A stretch of DNA of 8,768 nt from JBEKLJ01 sp050010255 (GCA_050010255.1 JBEKLJ010000148.1:1-8768), one strand, 5' to 3'. Shown: positions 1 to 6,290, counted from the stretch's first letter. Notes: generated from the sequence alone by a model not told the origin. Numbers and translations: made by a program.

Positions 1-169
1 ATCTTCTCACACGCCTTCGGCTGCGGCTTGCGGGAGGCCGGCATCTTCTGCGTTGCGCTCGGGGTGAGTCCTCAGCGTACTGTTCAAGTACGCCTGCGGG
101 CTCACCCCGTCGCGCGCCTTGAATCTACCGGCCTCGCGCGGCGCCTCGCTTCGAACGGTGTGAGAAGAT
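1..169. repeat. Long imperfect palindromic repeat element
   Basis: The ends are a perfect 12-bp inverted repeat: ATCTTCTCACAC at 1-12 and its reverse complement at 158-169. Further paired blocks lie inside: GGCCGG (36-41) with CCGGCC (128-133), and GGGGTGAG (61-68) with CTCACCCC (101-108). The centre is a hairpin with arms GCGTACT (75-81) and AGTACGC (87-93) around a 5-nt loop. The whole segment can therefore fold back on itself, with mismatches and bulges between the blocks. It has no convincing reading frame. It sits 42 bp beyond the proS stop, so it could form a structure at the 3' end of that transcript. Its size, terminal repeats and non-coding nature resemble a MITE or large REP-like element. 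That identity is inferred, because only one copy is visible here. Confidence 0.7.
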
Positions 170-210
170 CGGGCTAGCTCGCGGCTGGGCTCGACGCGGC
201 GGCCGCGCGA

Positions 211-1932
211 TCAACCTTCCGTCTTGAGCGCCCGCCGGACCGCGTCCCCAACCCAGCGCGCGGCCGTGCCGGCCTCGATCTCGGTGGTCCGGCGGCCACG
301 GCGCTCGACCAGCTCGACCCGGCCCTGCGCCAGCTTCTTCCCCACCGTGACGCGATACGGGATGCCGATGAGATCGGCGTCCTTGAACTTCACGCCCGGG
401 CGCTCGTCGCGGTCGTCGAGCAAGGCATCGAGGCCCATCGACCGGCAGGCCACATAGATCTCCCCGGCGGCCTCCATCTGGGCGGCGTCGGAGTTGTTCA
501 CCGGGGTTACGACCACCTGGAAGGGCGCGATGGCCACGGGCAAGGCCATGCCGTCGGCGTCGCCGTATAGCTCGACGGCCGAGCTCAGAATGCGCTCGAT
601 GCCGATGCCGTAGGAGCCCATGATGGGCGCGAGTTCCTCGCCGTCGGCCTTCAGAATCCGCAGCCCCATCGAATCCGAATACCGGTAGCCGAGCTTGAAG
701 ATGTGGCCGATCTCGATGGTCTTGTTGAGGCGGAGCGGCCCGCCGCACTGGAGGCAGGTGTCGCCCTCGGCGGCTTGGCGCAGGTCCCGATAATCGGCCT
801 TGAAATCCTCACCCGGCGTCACGTTCTTGAGGTGGAAGTCGTTCTTGTTGGCGCCAGTAATCAGGTTCTTGCGCCCGCGCAGGGCGTTGTCGGTGAGGAT
901 GGGCATGTTGGTCACGCCCACCGCGCCGAGCGAGCCGGCATCGGCGCCGAACCACTCGCGGATCTCCTCCGGGTGCGCCGGGCGGACTTCCCCGGCGCCC
1001 ACGGCTATCTGGAGCTTGGTCTCGCTCAGCTCGTGATCGCCGCGCAGCATCACCAGCAGGGGCTTGCCGTCAACGGCCATGACGCGGCTCTTCATCTGCG
1101 AGCTCTCCGGCAGCCCGGTGAACCGGGCCAGGTCCGCGATGGTCTTCTGACCCGGCGTGGGGAAGTCTTCGGGCTGGAAATCGCCCTCCGGATCGGCGGC
1201 GGCGGGAGGCACGGGATTCGAGACCGCCTTCTCGAGATTGGCGGCGTATCCGCACTGCGGGCATTCCACCACCCAGTCCTCGCCGGCCGGCGATCTCACC
1301 ATGAACTCGTGGGACTGGCTGCCGCCCATGGCGCCCGAGTGTGCCTCGACCGCCAGGAACTGCAGCCCGCAGCGCGTGAAGATGCGGCTGTAGGCCGCAT
1401 AGTGCTTCTGGTAGGAGACGTCCAGGCCGGCTGCGTCCAGGTCGAAGCTGTAGGAATCCTTCATGATGAACTGGCGCATCCGCATCAGGCCGGAGCGGGG
1501 CCGCGGTTCATCGCGGAACTTGGTCTGGATCTGGTACCAGATCTGCGGAAGCTGCTTGTAGCTGCGCAACTCGCCGCGCGCGATCACGGTCATGACCTCC
1601 TCGGCGGTCATGCCCAGGCACAGATCGTGGCCGCCGCGGTCCTTGAGCCGGAACATGTCGTGGCCCATGATCTCCCAGCGCCCCGACTCCCGCCAGACTT
1701 CAGCCGGGTGCAGCGCCGGCAGCAGCATCTCCTGGGCTCCGATTGCGTCCATCTCCTGGCGCACGATGGCGACGATCTTGTTCAGCGAGCGCTGCGCCAG
1801 GAAGAGGTAGCTATAGATTCCGGCCGAGAGCTGACGGATGTAGCCCGCTCTCAGCAGCAGCTTGTGGCTGGCGACTTCGGCCTCGGCGGGATCCTCCCGC
1901 AGGGTGGGGATGAAGAGTTGGCTCCAACGCAT
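211..1932 (-). CDS. proS: Proline--tRNA ligase (bacterial long form with editing insertion)
   Basis: Cytoplasmic class II aminoacyl-tRNA synthetase that charges tRNA-Pro with proline using ATP. The 573 residues match the usual length of the bacterial form. The N-terminal catalytic core has motif 2 around FRDEPRPRSGL (139-149) and motif 3 around MGSYGIGIERIL (438-449). CPQCGYAAN (224-232) and CLQCGGPL (393-400) are the cysteine pairs common in this form. Residues about 240-390 are the INS editing domain related to YbaK, which clears mischarged Ala-tRNA-Pro. The C-terminal anticodon-binding domain starts near 468 and contains DDRDERPGVKFKDADLIGIP. One oddity is that the conserved THE of the proline loop reads TAE (109-111), although Thr, Glu and Arg140 are kept. 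The ATG at 1932 gives the expected MRWSQLFIPTLRE start, but no clear Shine-Dalgarno precedes it. It is transcribed divergently from rpiB. Confidence 0.97.
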   Translation of the reverse strand: MRWSQLFIPTLREDPAEAEVASHKLLLRAGYIRQLSAGIYSYLFLAQRSLNKIVAIVRQEMDAIGAQEMLLPALHPAEVWRESGRWEIMGHDMFRLKDRGGHDLCLGMTAEEVMTVIARGELRSYKQLPQIWYQIQTKFRDEPRPRSGLMRMRQFIMKDSYSFDLDAAGLDVSYQKHYAAYSRIFTRCGLQFLAVEAHSGAMGGSQSHEFMVRSPAGEDWVVECPQCGYAANLEKAVSNPVPPAAADPEGDFQPEDFPTPGQKTIADLARFTGLPESSQMKSRVMAVDGKPLLVMLRGDHELSETKLQIAVGAGEVRPAHPEEIREWFGADAGSLGAVGVTNMPILTDNALRGRKNLITGANKNDFHLKNVTPGEDFKADYRDLRQAAEGDTCLQCGGPLRLNKTIEIGHIFKLGYRYSDSMGLRILKADGEELAPIMGSYGIGIERILSSAVELYGDADGMALPVAIAPFQVVVTPVNNSDAAQMEAAGEIYVACRSMGLDALLDDRDERPGVKFKDADLIGIPYRVTVGKKLAQGRVELVERRGRRTTEIEAGTAARWVGDAVRRALKTEG

Positions 1933-2095
1933 CGAATGCTAGACCGGGTTCAACCGGGGACAGGCGACGCCAGCCCTCCCTGGACGGCGCGGCCTCTCTC
2001 CCTCTGGAAGCGGCGTGCGGCCTGGCGGCGCCCGGAGGCGCCGGAGACGCGCAGACAGAATATAGATCTTAGCATGTTAGAATGGCTCTACCCCT
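1933..2095. promoter_or_regulatory. Divergent proS / rpiB promoter region
   Basis: This 163-bp gap separates two divergent housekeeping genes, so it must hold promoters for both. Most of it is GC-rich, but about 2058-2090 is AT-rich. On the - strand TATATT (reverse complement of 2059-2064) is a good -10 candidate for proS and would leave a leader of about 120 nt. On the + strand TAGAAT (2078-2083) could serve rpiB, with transcription starting only a few bases before the ATG at 2096. No convincing -35 box was found for either. A hairpin with stem GGCGCC and loop CGGA (2027-2042) would lie in the proS leader RNA. These assignments come from motif inspection only. Confidence 0.4.
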
Positions 2096-2569
2096 ATGAA
2101 GATCTCAATTGGCGCCGATCACGCCGGTTTTGTCTTGAAGGAACATCTCCGGCTGAAGCTCCAGGAGCAAAAGCACGAACTCATCGACGAGGGCACGCAC
2201 TCGACGGAGTCCTGCGACTACCCGGACTTCGCCAACGCGGTGGCGCAGGACGTTGCCAGCGGGCGGGCCGAGCGCGGCATCCTGGTGTGCTCGACCGGGA
2301 TCGGAATGTCGATCGTAGCCAACAAGGTGCCGGGCATCCGCGCCGCGCTGGGCACGACAACCGACGAGGTTTGCCTGGTCCGCGCGCACAACGACGCCAA
2401 CATCCTCACGCTCGGCGCCAGGTACGTCACCGACACGGAGGCGGACTCCCTGGTCTATACGTTCCTGACCACGGATTTCGACGGCGGACGGCACAGCCGC
2501 CGCCTGGCCAAGATTGCGGCCATAGAAGCCGCGGCGGCGAGCAAGGGATCGGAGACACTGCCGGCATGA
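2096..2569 (+). CDS. rpiB: Ribose-5-phosphate isomerase B
   Basis: RpiB/LacAB-family isomerase interconverting ribose 5-phosphate and ribulose 5-phosphate in the non-oxidative pentose phosphate pathway. The 157 residues fit the family (about 145-160). It opens with the family signature GADHAGF, including D8 and H9. It also has DYPD (41-44), the catalytic-loop CSTGIGMSI with Cys65 as the expected base, RAHNDAN around H98/N99, and GGRHSRRL (130-137) for phosphate binding. The last 15 or so residues are a nonconserved Ala-rich tail. The ATG at 2096 is fixed by the MKISIGADH start. It has no visible Shine-Dalgarno, so the message may be leaderless or nearly so. Its TGA overlaps the glyA ATG, which points to co-transcription and translational coupling. 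Confidence 0.96.
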   Translation: MKISIGADHAGFVLKEHLRLKLQEQKHELIDEGTHSTESCDYPDFANAVAQDVASGRAERGILVCSTGIGMSIVANKVPGIRAALGTTTDEVCLVRAHNDANILTLGARYVTDTEADSLVYTFLTTDFDGGRHSRRLAKIAAIEAAAASKGSETLPA

Positions 2570-3849
2570 CGCAACAGGAGTGGATGGCACAGGCGCTGGC
2601 CGAGGCCGACCCGCAGGTGTTTGAGGCCATCCGCAACGAGCTCGAGCGCCAGAATACCCGGCTCGAGCTGATTGCCAGCGAGAACTTCACGTCCGAGGCC
2701 GTGCTGGAGGCCGCCGCCAGCGTTTTCACGAACAAGTACGCGGAAGGCTACATCGGCAAGCGGTATTACGGCGGCTGCCAGTACGTCGATGACGTCGAGC
2801 GGCTGGCCATCGAGCGGGCCAAGAAGCTGTTCCATGCCGAGCACGCCAACGTACAGCCACACTCCGGCGCGCAGGCCAACATGGCCGCCTATGCCGCGTT
2901 CCTCCAGCCCGGCGACACCATCCTGGGGATGAACCTCTCGCACGGCGGCCACCTCACGCACGGCAGCCCGTTCAACTTTTCCGGGAAACTTTACCGGATC
3001 ATTCCCTACGGCGTGCGCCGCGAGGACGAGACCATCGACTACGACGAACTGGCGCGCCTGGCCGAAGAGCACCGCCCCAAGATGATCGTCGCCGGCGGCA
3101 GCGCCTACCCGCGGATCATCGATGCGGCGCGTTTCCGCCAGATCGCCGACTCGGTGGGCGCTCTGCTGATGGTGGACATGGCGCACTTCTCCGGCCTGGT
3201 GGCGGCCGGCCTGCACCCGAATCCATGCGAGCACGCGCAGATCGTGACCTCGACGACGCACAAGACGCTGCGGGGACCGCGTTCGGGATTGATCCTGTGC
3301 CCGGCCGAATATGCCCAGGCGATCGACAGGTCCGTGTTCCCCGGGATCCAGGGCGGACCGCTGGTGCACATTGTGGCCGCCAAGGCGGTCTGCTTCCTCC
3401 AGGCGATGCAGCCCGAGTTCGTGACTTACCAGAAGCAGGTGCTGGCAAACGCCAAGGCCCTGGCCGCGGGCCTGGCCGAGGCGGGCTTCCGCATAGTCTC
3501 CGGCGGCACCGACACGCACCTGATGCTGGTGGACGTGTTCTCGAAAGGCATCCGCGGCAAGGAGGCCGAGCAGGCGCTGGACGAGGCTTACATCACCGTC
3601 AACAAGAACACGATTCCGTTCGATGCCAACAAGCCGTTCAACCCGAGCGGCATCCGGCTGGGCAGCCCGGCGGTGACCACGCGCGGATTCGGCGAGGCCG
3701 AGATGCGCACGGTGGCCGCGCTGATCGCCGAGGTGCTCGGCAACATCACTTCCGAGGAGACGCGCGCCGCCGTGCGCCGGCGCGTCGCCGCGCTGGCCGG
3801 GAAGTTCCCGCTGTACGCCTGGAAGCTCGCTCCGGCCGTGTCCCGCTGA
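2566..3849 (+). CDS. glyA: Serine hydroxymethyltransferase
   Basis: PLP enzyme converting serine and tetrahydrofolate to glycine and 5,10-methylenetetrahydrofolate in the cytoplasm, the main one-carbon source. The 427 residues match the usual 415-435. Visible hallmarks are LELIASENFTS (33-43), NKYAEGYIGKRYYGGC (56-71), HSGAQANMA (99-107), VDMAHFSGL with Asp204 contacting the PLP ring, and STTHKTLRGPR (229-239) with Lys233 as the Schiff-base lysine. NKNTIPFD and GIRLGSPAVTTRG occur near the C-terminus. The reading frame is open far upstream, antisense to proS, so an automated caller could extend it wrongly. The start at 2566 is supported by homology, by the ATGA overlap with rpiB and by GGAG at 2551-2554, 11 nt upstream. 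The rpiB-glyA pairing is a common bacterial arrangement. Confidence 0.97.
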   Translation: MTQQEWMAQALAEADPQVFEAIRNELERQNTRLELIASENFTSEAVLEAAASVFTNKYAEGYIGKRYYGGCQYVDDVERLAIERAKKLFHAEHANVQPHSGAQANMAAYAAFLQPGDTILGMNLSHGGHLTHGSPFNFSGKLYRIIPYGVRREDETIDYDELARLAEEHRPKMIVAGGSAYPRIIDAARFRQIADSVGALLMVDMAHFSGLVAAGLHPNPCEHAQIVTSTTHKTLRGPRSGLILCPAEYAQAIDRSVFPGIQGGPLVHIVAAKAVCFLQAMQPEFVTYQKQVLANAKALAAGLAEAGFRIVSGGTDTHLMLVDVFSKGIRGKEAEQALDEAYITVNKNTIPFDANKPFNPSGIRLGSPAVTTRGFGEAEMRTVAALIAEVLGNITSEETRAAVRRRVAALAGKFPLYAWKLAPAVSR

Positions 3850-5022
3850 ATGCCGCTTAGGATCGTCATCGACGCCCGCCGGATCCGGGACTTTGGCGTC
3901 GGCACCTATATCCGCAACCTGATTCATGGGCTCGCGGCTCTGGATGAGACGAACCGGTACATTCTGGTAGCGCTGACGCCGGAAGAGCCGGAGCTGGCGG
4001 CGTTGCCGCCGAACTTCGAGATCGCCGTTTACGAGCGCCCGGACACGGACTGGGTAAACCAGTTCTCGTTCTTCTTCTTCCTCAAGGAGCTGGCGCCGGA
4101 CCTGGTCCATGTGCCGCTGAACGAAGTGCCGTTCCTCATGCCGCGGCCCTACGTGGTGACGATTCACGACATGGGCAGTCTGCTGTTCGGCGACCGCAAG
4201 CAGGTGCGGACCGGCTTGCGGTTGTTCCTTTTCCGGCGCGGTTTGCTTAGGGCCGAACAGGTGATTGCGGTCTCGGCGGCCACCGAGCGCGACGTGGAGA
4301 ACGTGCTGGGAGTCCCCTCCTCGCGCGTCCGGCAGATCTACGACGCGCCGGACCCGCGGTTCGCGCGGGAGCCGGCGCTCGGCGATGCCGCGTCCCCCTC
4401 CGACGTGCAGTCGGCCGAGCGACAGAGGATCCTGGAGCGCTACCAGATCAACTACCCCTTCATCCTGTACGCCGGCGCGGTGCGGCCGCAGAAGAACATC
4501 CCGCGCCTGGTGGAGGCGTTCGCGGTCCTCCGCTCCGACCTGGAGCAGCACCCCCTCTATAAGGACCTGCGCCTGATCATCATCGGCGACGAGATCTCGA
4601 AGTACCCCGCGCTGCGCCGGGCCGTGATCAAGACGCGCGTCGAGAAGCTCGTGCGGTTCCTGGGGTTCGTGCCCTTCGAGACGCTGCGCGTGTTCTTCGA
4701 GGCCGCCTCCGTCTTCGTTTTCCCGTCTCTGTACGAGGGCTTCGGGCTGCCGCCGCTGGAGGCCATGGCCTCGGGAACGCCGGTGGTGACTTCGAGCGTG
4801 AGCTCGCTGCCCGAGGTGGCGGGCGATGCCGCGGTCCTGGTCAACCCGGAGAACGTGTTCGACATCGCCCGGGGCATCCGCGAAGTCCTCCTGGACGACG
4901 CGCTCCGGGCCACGCTGATCCGGCGCGGGTACGCGCAAGCCCGCCGGTTCAGTTGGGAGACAACCGCCCGGCAGGTTCTGGAGATCTACCGCGAGGTCGC
5001 CCAGGCGTCCCGCCCGGGCTGA
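3850..5022 (+). CDS. Glycosyltransferase, GT4-like (GT-B fold)
   Basis: Predicted cytoplasmic or membrane-associated retaining glycosyltransferase moving a sugar from a nucleotide-sugar donor onto a glycan or lipid acceptor. The 390 residues are typical. The N-terminal Rossmann domain shows the acceptor-side loop GVGTYIRNL (16-24), LVHVPLNEVPF (85-95) and TIHDMG (104-109). The donor half starts at LYAGAVRPQKNIPRLVEAF (206-224). It carries the EX7E motif in EGFGLPPLE (Glu296 and Glu304), followed by GTPVVTSSVSSLPEVAGDAA, the typical nucleotide-sugar binding segment. There is no signal peptide or transmembrane helix. The ATG directly follows the glyA TGA with no clear Shine-Dalgarno, so translational coupling is likely. 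The last 74 bp overlap the convergent XRE gene. The sugar and acceptor cannot be read from sequence; mannosyl or glucosyl transfer to surface polysaccharide is a guess. Confidence 0.9.
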   Translation: MPLRIVIDARRIRDFGVGTYIRNLIHGLAALDETNRYILVALTPEEPELAALPPNFEIAVYERPDTDWVNQFSFFFFLKELAPDLVHVPLNEVPFLMPRPYVVTIHDMGSLLFGDRKQVRTGLRLFLFRRGLLRAEQVIAVSAATERDVENVLGVPSSRVRQIYDAPDPRFAREPALGDAASPSDVQSAERQRILERYQINYPFILYAGAVRPQKNIPRLVEAFAVLRSDLEQHPLYKDLRLIIIGDEISKYPALRRAVIKTRVEKLVRFLGFVPFETLRVFFEAASVFVFPSLYEGFGLPPLEAMASGTPVVTSSVSSLPEVAGDAAVLVNPENVFDIARGIREVLLDDALRATLIRRGYAQARRFSWETTARQVLEIYREVAQASRPG

Positions 5023-5314
5023 CCCCGTCCCGCGCGCGCCAGGCGCTCCCGCCGCCGCTGGGCTCACCGCCCGGCTCTTTGCCCCCCTTGGGCCGCTGCT
5101 CCGGCTCAAGCAGATCCACCACCGACAGGCCCAGAAACTGGAGCATTCGGTCAGCGACCTCAACCGTCAGGCCCCGTCTGCCGTGCAGAATGTGATGGAC
5201 GTGAGGCTGCGACAGGCCGATCCGGCAGGCCAGACCGCGCTCGGTCAGCTCGCCGTTGAGCAGCCGCTGTCGTACTTGGGCCAGGAGGTTGCGCCGCAAG
5301 GTCCGGAAGTCCAT
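4949..5314 (-). CDS. Small XRE-family helix-turn-helix regulator
   Basis: Predicted DNA-binding transcriptional regulator of 121 residues. Residues 24-68 form a Cro/CI-type domain: LTERGLACRIGLSQPHVHHI, then LHGRRGLTVEVADRMLQFLG. This is the usual helix-turn-helix with Ser-Gln in the recognition helix. From residue 74 on the protein is Gly/Pro/Arg-rich, low-complexity and probably disordered. The open frame begins at a GTG at 5335, but the ATG at 5314 is preferred because GAGGGGG lies 8 nt upstream on that strand. The tail-coding end overlaps the glycosyltransferase gene by 74 bp, tail to tail. It is divergent from the Zn-ribbon gene at 5604, with two palindromic sites between, so autoregulation and control of that neighbour are plausible. 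No toxin or antitoxin partner is apparent. Confidence 0.8.
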   Translation of the reverse strand: MDFRTLRRNLLAQVRQRLLNGELTERGLACRIGLSQPHVHHILHGRRGLTVEVADRMLQFLGLSVVDLLEPEQRPKGGKEPGGEPSGGGSAWRARDGVSPGGTPGRPRGRSPEPAGRLSPN

Positions 5315-5340
5315 TTCGGAGTCCCCCTCAAACACCCTAT

Positions 5341-5355
5341 CCTAATTGAAATAGG
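5341..5355. promoter_or_regulatory. Operator-like palindrome O1 near the XRE gene
   Basis: CCTAATTGAAATAGG is a 15-bp near-perfect palindrome (7-bp arms around a central G, 6 of 7 pairs matching). It lies just upstream of the XRE gene start. The outer bases also extend a CCTAT...ATAGG pair at 5336-5355. The size and position fit a dimer site for the XRE protein acting on its own promoter. Its core TAATTGAAAT recurs with one base changed at 5386-5395. Binding is inferred. Confidence 0.5.
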
Positions 5356-5383
5356 TGGCCGCAGAAAACAATCTATATCTATT

Positions 5384-5399
5384 ATTAATTCAAATTAAT
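5384..5399. promoter_or_regulatory. Operator-like palindrome O2, AT-rich
   Basis: ATTAATTCAAATTAAT is a perfect inverted repeat with 7-bp arms and a 2-bp centre. It sits in the most AT-rich part of the window, between the divergent XRE and Zn-ribbon genes. The core TAATTCAAAT (5386-5395) differs from the core of the palindrome at 5341-5355 by only its central base. The two cores are 43 bp apart, close to four helical turns. It could also overlap the XRE gene promoter: on the - strand TAGACA lies just upstream with TAGATA 17 nt later. Confidence 0.5.
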
Positions 5400-5508
5400 G
5401 TCTAGGTTTTGACGATTAAGCTCGCGGTTAAGTCTTTCAAGCGCAAGGTTACATATCACTAAGTGTTTCATCCAAGCGGGTGTCAAGGAGCCGGTCAGGC
5501 CGCGCGCA

Positions 5509-5536
5509 TTGACCCTTTTCCACGGACCGGTATGCT
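5509..5536 (+). promoter_or_regulatory. Sigma-70-like promoter for the Zn-ribbon gene
   Basis: TTGACC (5509-5514, 5 of 6 consensus) and TATGCT (5531-5536, 4 of 6) are separated by 16 bp. Transcription would start near 5543, leaving a leader of about 60 nt before the ATG at 5604. This is the best -35/-10 pair on the + strand in the region. It is prediction by eye only. Confidence 0.45.
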
Positions 5537-5556
5537 TGTGAGCAGGCTTCGGGAAG

Positions 5557-5570
5557 CTCGCTCGAGCGAG
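5557..5570. promoter_or_regulatory. 14-bp perfect palindrome in the leader of the Zn-ribbon gene
   Basis: CTCGCTCGAGCGAG is self-complementary over all 14 bases. It lies between the predicted transcription start (about 5543) and the ribosome binding site of the gene at 5604. It could be a repressor site or a short hairpin in the message. Its sequence is unrelated to the two AT-rich palindromes nearby, so a different protein would be expected to read it. Confidence 0.35.
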
Positions 5571-5587
5571 ACGGCCCGAGGGGAAAA

Positions 5588-5623
5588 ATGAGGACCTCGA
5601 GAAATGGAATGGACTCGATCTGA
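5588..5623 (+). CDS. Possible 11-codon leader ORF overlapping the next gene start
   Basis: The ATG at 5588 follows a strong GAGGGG (5578-5583) at a short 4-nt spacing. It encodes MRTSRNGMDSI before a TGA at 5621-5623. The frame differs from that of the Zn-ribbon gene, whose ATG at 5604 lies inside it. If translated, it would bring ribosomes across the start of the main gene and could tune its expression. It may equally be chance, since the GAGGGG could be part of a purine-rich ribosome landing region for the main start. Confidence 0.25.
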   Translation: MRTSRNGMDSI

Positions 5624-6185
5624 GACGATTGCGCTGGCAAAGCACTCCTGTACACAGTGCCATGGTCTCGGGCTGCGCCTTGGCCGCACGGGGAAGATGA
5701 TCCCCTGCAACTGCGTCCTGCGCGCTGTCTTTCGGGCCTGCTACGCCCGATTTCGCCATTGCGCCACCCAAGAAAAGTACATGAGCAAGATCTCGCTGGA
5801 GTTCATCCCCGGGCGGGAACGGAACTTCAGTTGGGGCCGCAAAGACGAGGAGTACATGGCCGACTTCGTCCTGGTGAGCCGTCGGACGTTGGACGAGTTC
5901 CACAACAAGATCTTCAGGTATCACTTTCTGCTGGGCGCCGACTGGAAGCTCTGCTGCCGGCGGCTGGGCACGGACCGCGGCAACTTCTTCCATGCGGTCT
6001 ATCGCATCGAGCAGGAGCTGGGGCGCGTGTTCCGCGAACTGGAGCCTTACAGTCTCTTCCCGTTGGACGAGTACTTCCACGGGACGGTGCGGACGATGAG
6101 CGGCGCGCCAGCGCCCGTGCCTATCCGCCCACTCCGCGGCGGAGCCGCCGGCGGGATTCACGGCGCTCTGCGGCAGTCGGCCTGA
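5604..6185 (+). CDS. Cysteine-rich protein of unknown function, putative N-terminal zinc ribbon
   Basis: A 193-residue protein without a named family that I can assign. The N-terminus has CTQCHGLG (16-23), with the CxxCxGxG feel of a DnaJ-type zinc knuckle, then PCNC (34-37), giving C16, C19, C35 and C37 as likely metal ligands. More cysteines follow at 46 and 53. Residues about 85-160 look like a helical domain with an HTH-like flavour: LLGADWKLCCRRLGTDRG, then FFHAVYRIEQELGRVFRELE, ending near SLFPLDEYF. The tail after 165 is Pro/Gly-rich. There is no signal peptide or membrane segment, so it is probably cytoplasmic, and a nucleic-acid-binding role is only a suggestion. The ATG at 5604 has GAGGA nine bases upstream. 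I have the impression that similar hypothetical proteins occur in acidobacteria and proteobacteria, but this is memory, not a search. Confidence 0.8.
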   Translation: MEWTRSETIALAKHSCTQCHGLGLRLGRTGKMIPCNCVLRAVFRACYARFRHCATQEKYMSKISLEFIPGRERNFSWGRKDEEYMADFVLVSRRTLDEFHNKIFRYHFLLGADWKLCCRRLGTDRGNFFHAVYRIEQELGRVFRELEPYSLFPLDEYFHGTVRTMSGAPAPVPIRPLRGGAAGGIHGALRQSA

Positions 6186-6208
6186 GAGGCCGCCTGGTTT
6201 TTGTGTTT
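6178..6208 (+). terminator. Probable intrinsic terminator, stop codon in the loop
   Basis: A stem CGGCC (6178-6182) and GGCCG (6188-6192) encloses a TGAGA loop that contains the stop codon of the Zn-ribbon gene. It is followed after a few bases by T-rich sequence (6198-6202, then TTTT after GTG). The stem is only 5 bp and the T-tract starts 5 nt after it, so the terminator is probably weak. Confidence 0.4.
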
Positions 6209-6290
6209 TGGGCCGGGACGCGGCGTTGGCGGACGAAGGCGAGTGCGAGCGGGTGGCGCCGGACTGCGCCAGTGCGGTAGAAGAGTCTGC

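Larger units (their letters stand above)
5336..5603. promoter_or_regulatory. AT-rich divergent control region between XRE and Zn-ribbon genes
   Basis: This gene-free stretch of about 270 bp is markedly more AT-rich at 5336-5480 than anything else in the window. It contains the two operator-like palindromes described separately, the + strand promoter at 5509-5536, a 14-bp palindrome in the downstream leader (5557-5570) and a possible 11-codon leader ORF. I see no gene, tRNA or remnant of a mobile element in it. The base composition fits either strong promoter and operator DNA or a recently acquired segment. Confidence 0.6.

Noticed and set aside
125..748. A 207-codon - strand frame over the repeat and the 3' part of proS
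   Set aside because: It is an Arg/Ala/Gly-rich frame-shifted shadow of proS that runs out into the palindromic repeat. No domain is visible.
2027..2042. GGCGCC-CGGA-GGCGCC hairpin as a proS terminator or riboswitch
   Set aside because: The stem is only 6-7 bp, has no T-tract on either strand, and lacks the wider conserved structure of a T-box or other known leader. It is noted only as part of the intergenic region.
703..3849. A single open + frame of 1048 codons spanning antisense proS, rpiB in another frame, and glyA
   Set aside because: Only residues encoded from 2566 on match a protein family (GlyA). The upstream part is a stop-poor frame caused by high GC and lies over two well-supported genes. 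The true start is the ATG at 2566.
2455..5163. A 902-codon open - frame antisense to glyA and the glycosyltransferase gene
   Set aside because: The translation is rich in Arg, His, Gly, Val and Gln with no recognisable domain, typical of the antisense of GC-rich genes. Both genes beneath it are clear family members.
4949..5603. XRE gene plus neighbour as a toxin-antitoxin pair
   Set aside because: The adjacent genes are a glycosyltransferase and a 193-residue Zn-ribbon protein transcribed divergently from its own promoter. Neither resembles a known toxin family, and the usual short co-directional overlap is absent.
5657..6280. A 207-codon + frame overlapping the Zn-ribbon gene
   Set aside because: Its composition is the Arg/Pro/Gly-rich type of an out-of-frame reading, while the frame starting at 5604 has a ribosome site, ordered cysteine motifs and a natural composition.
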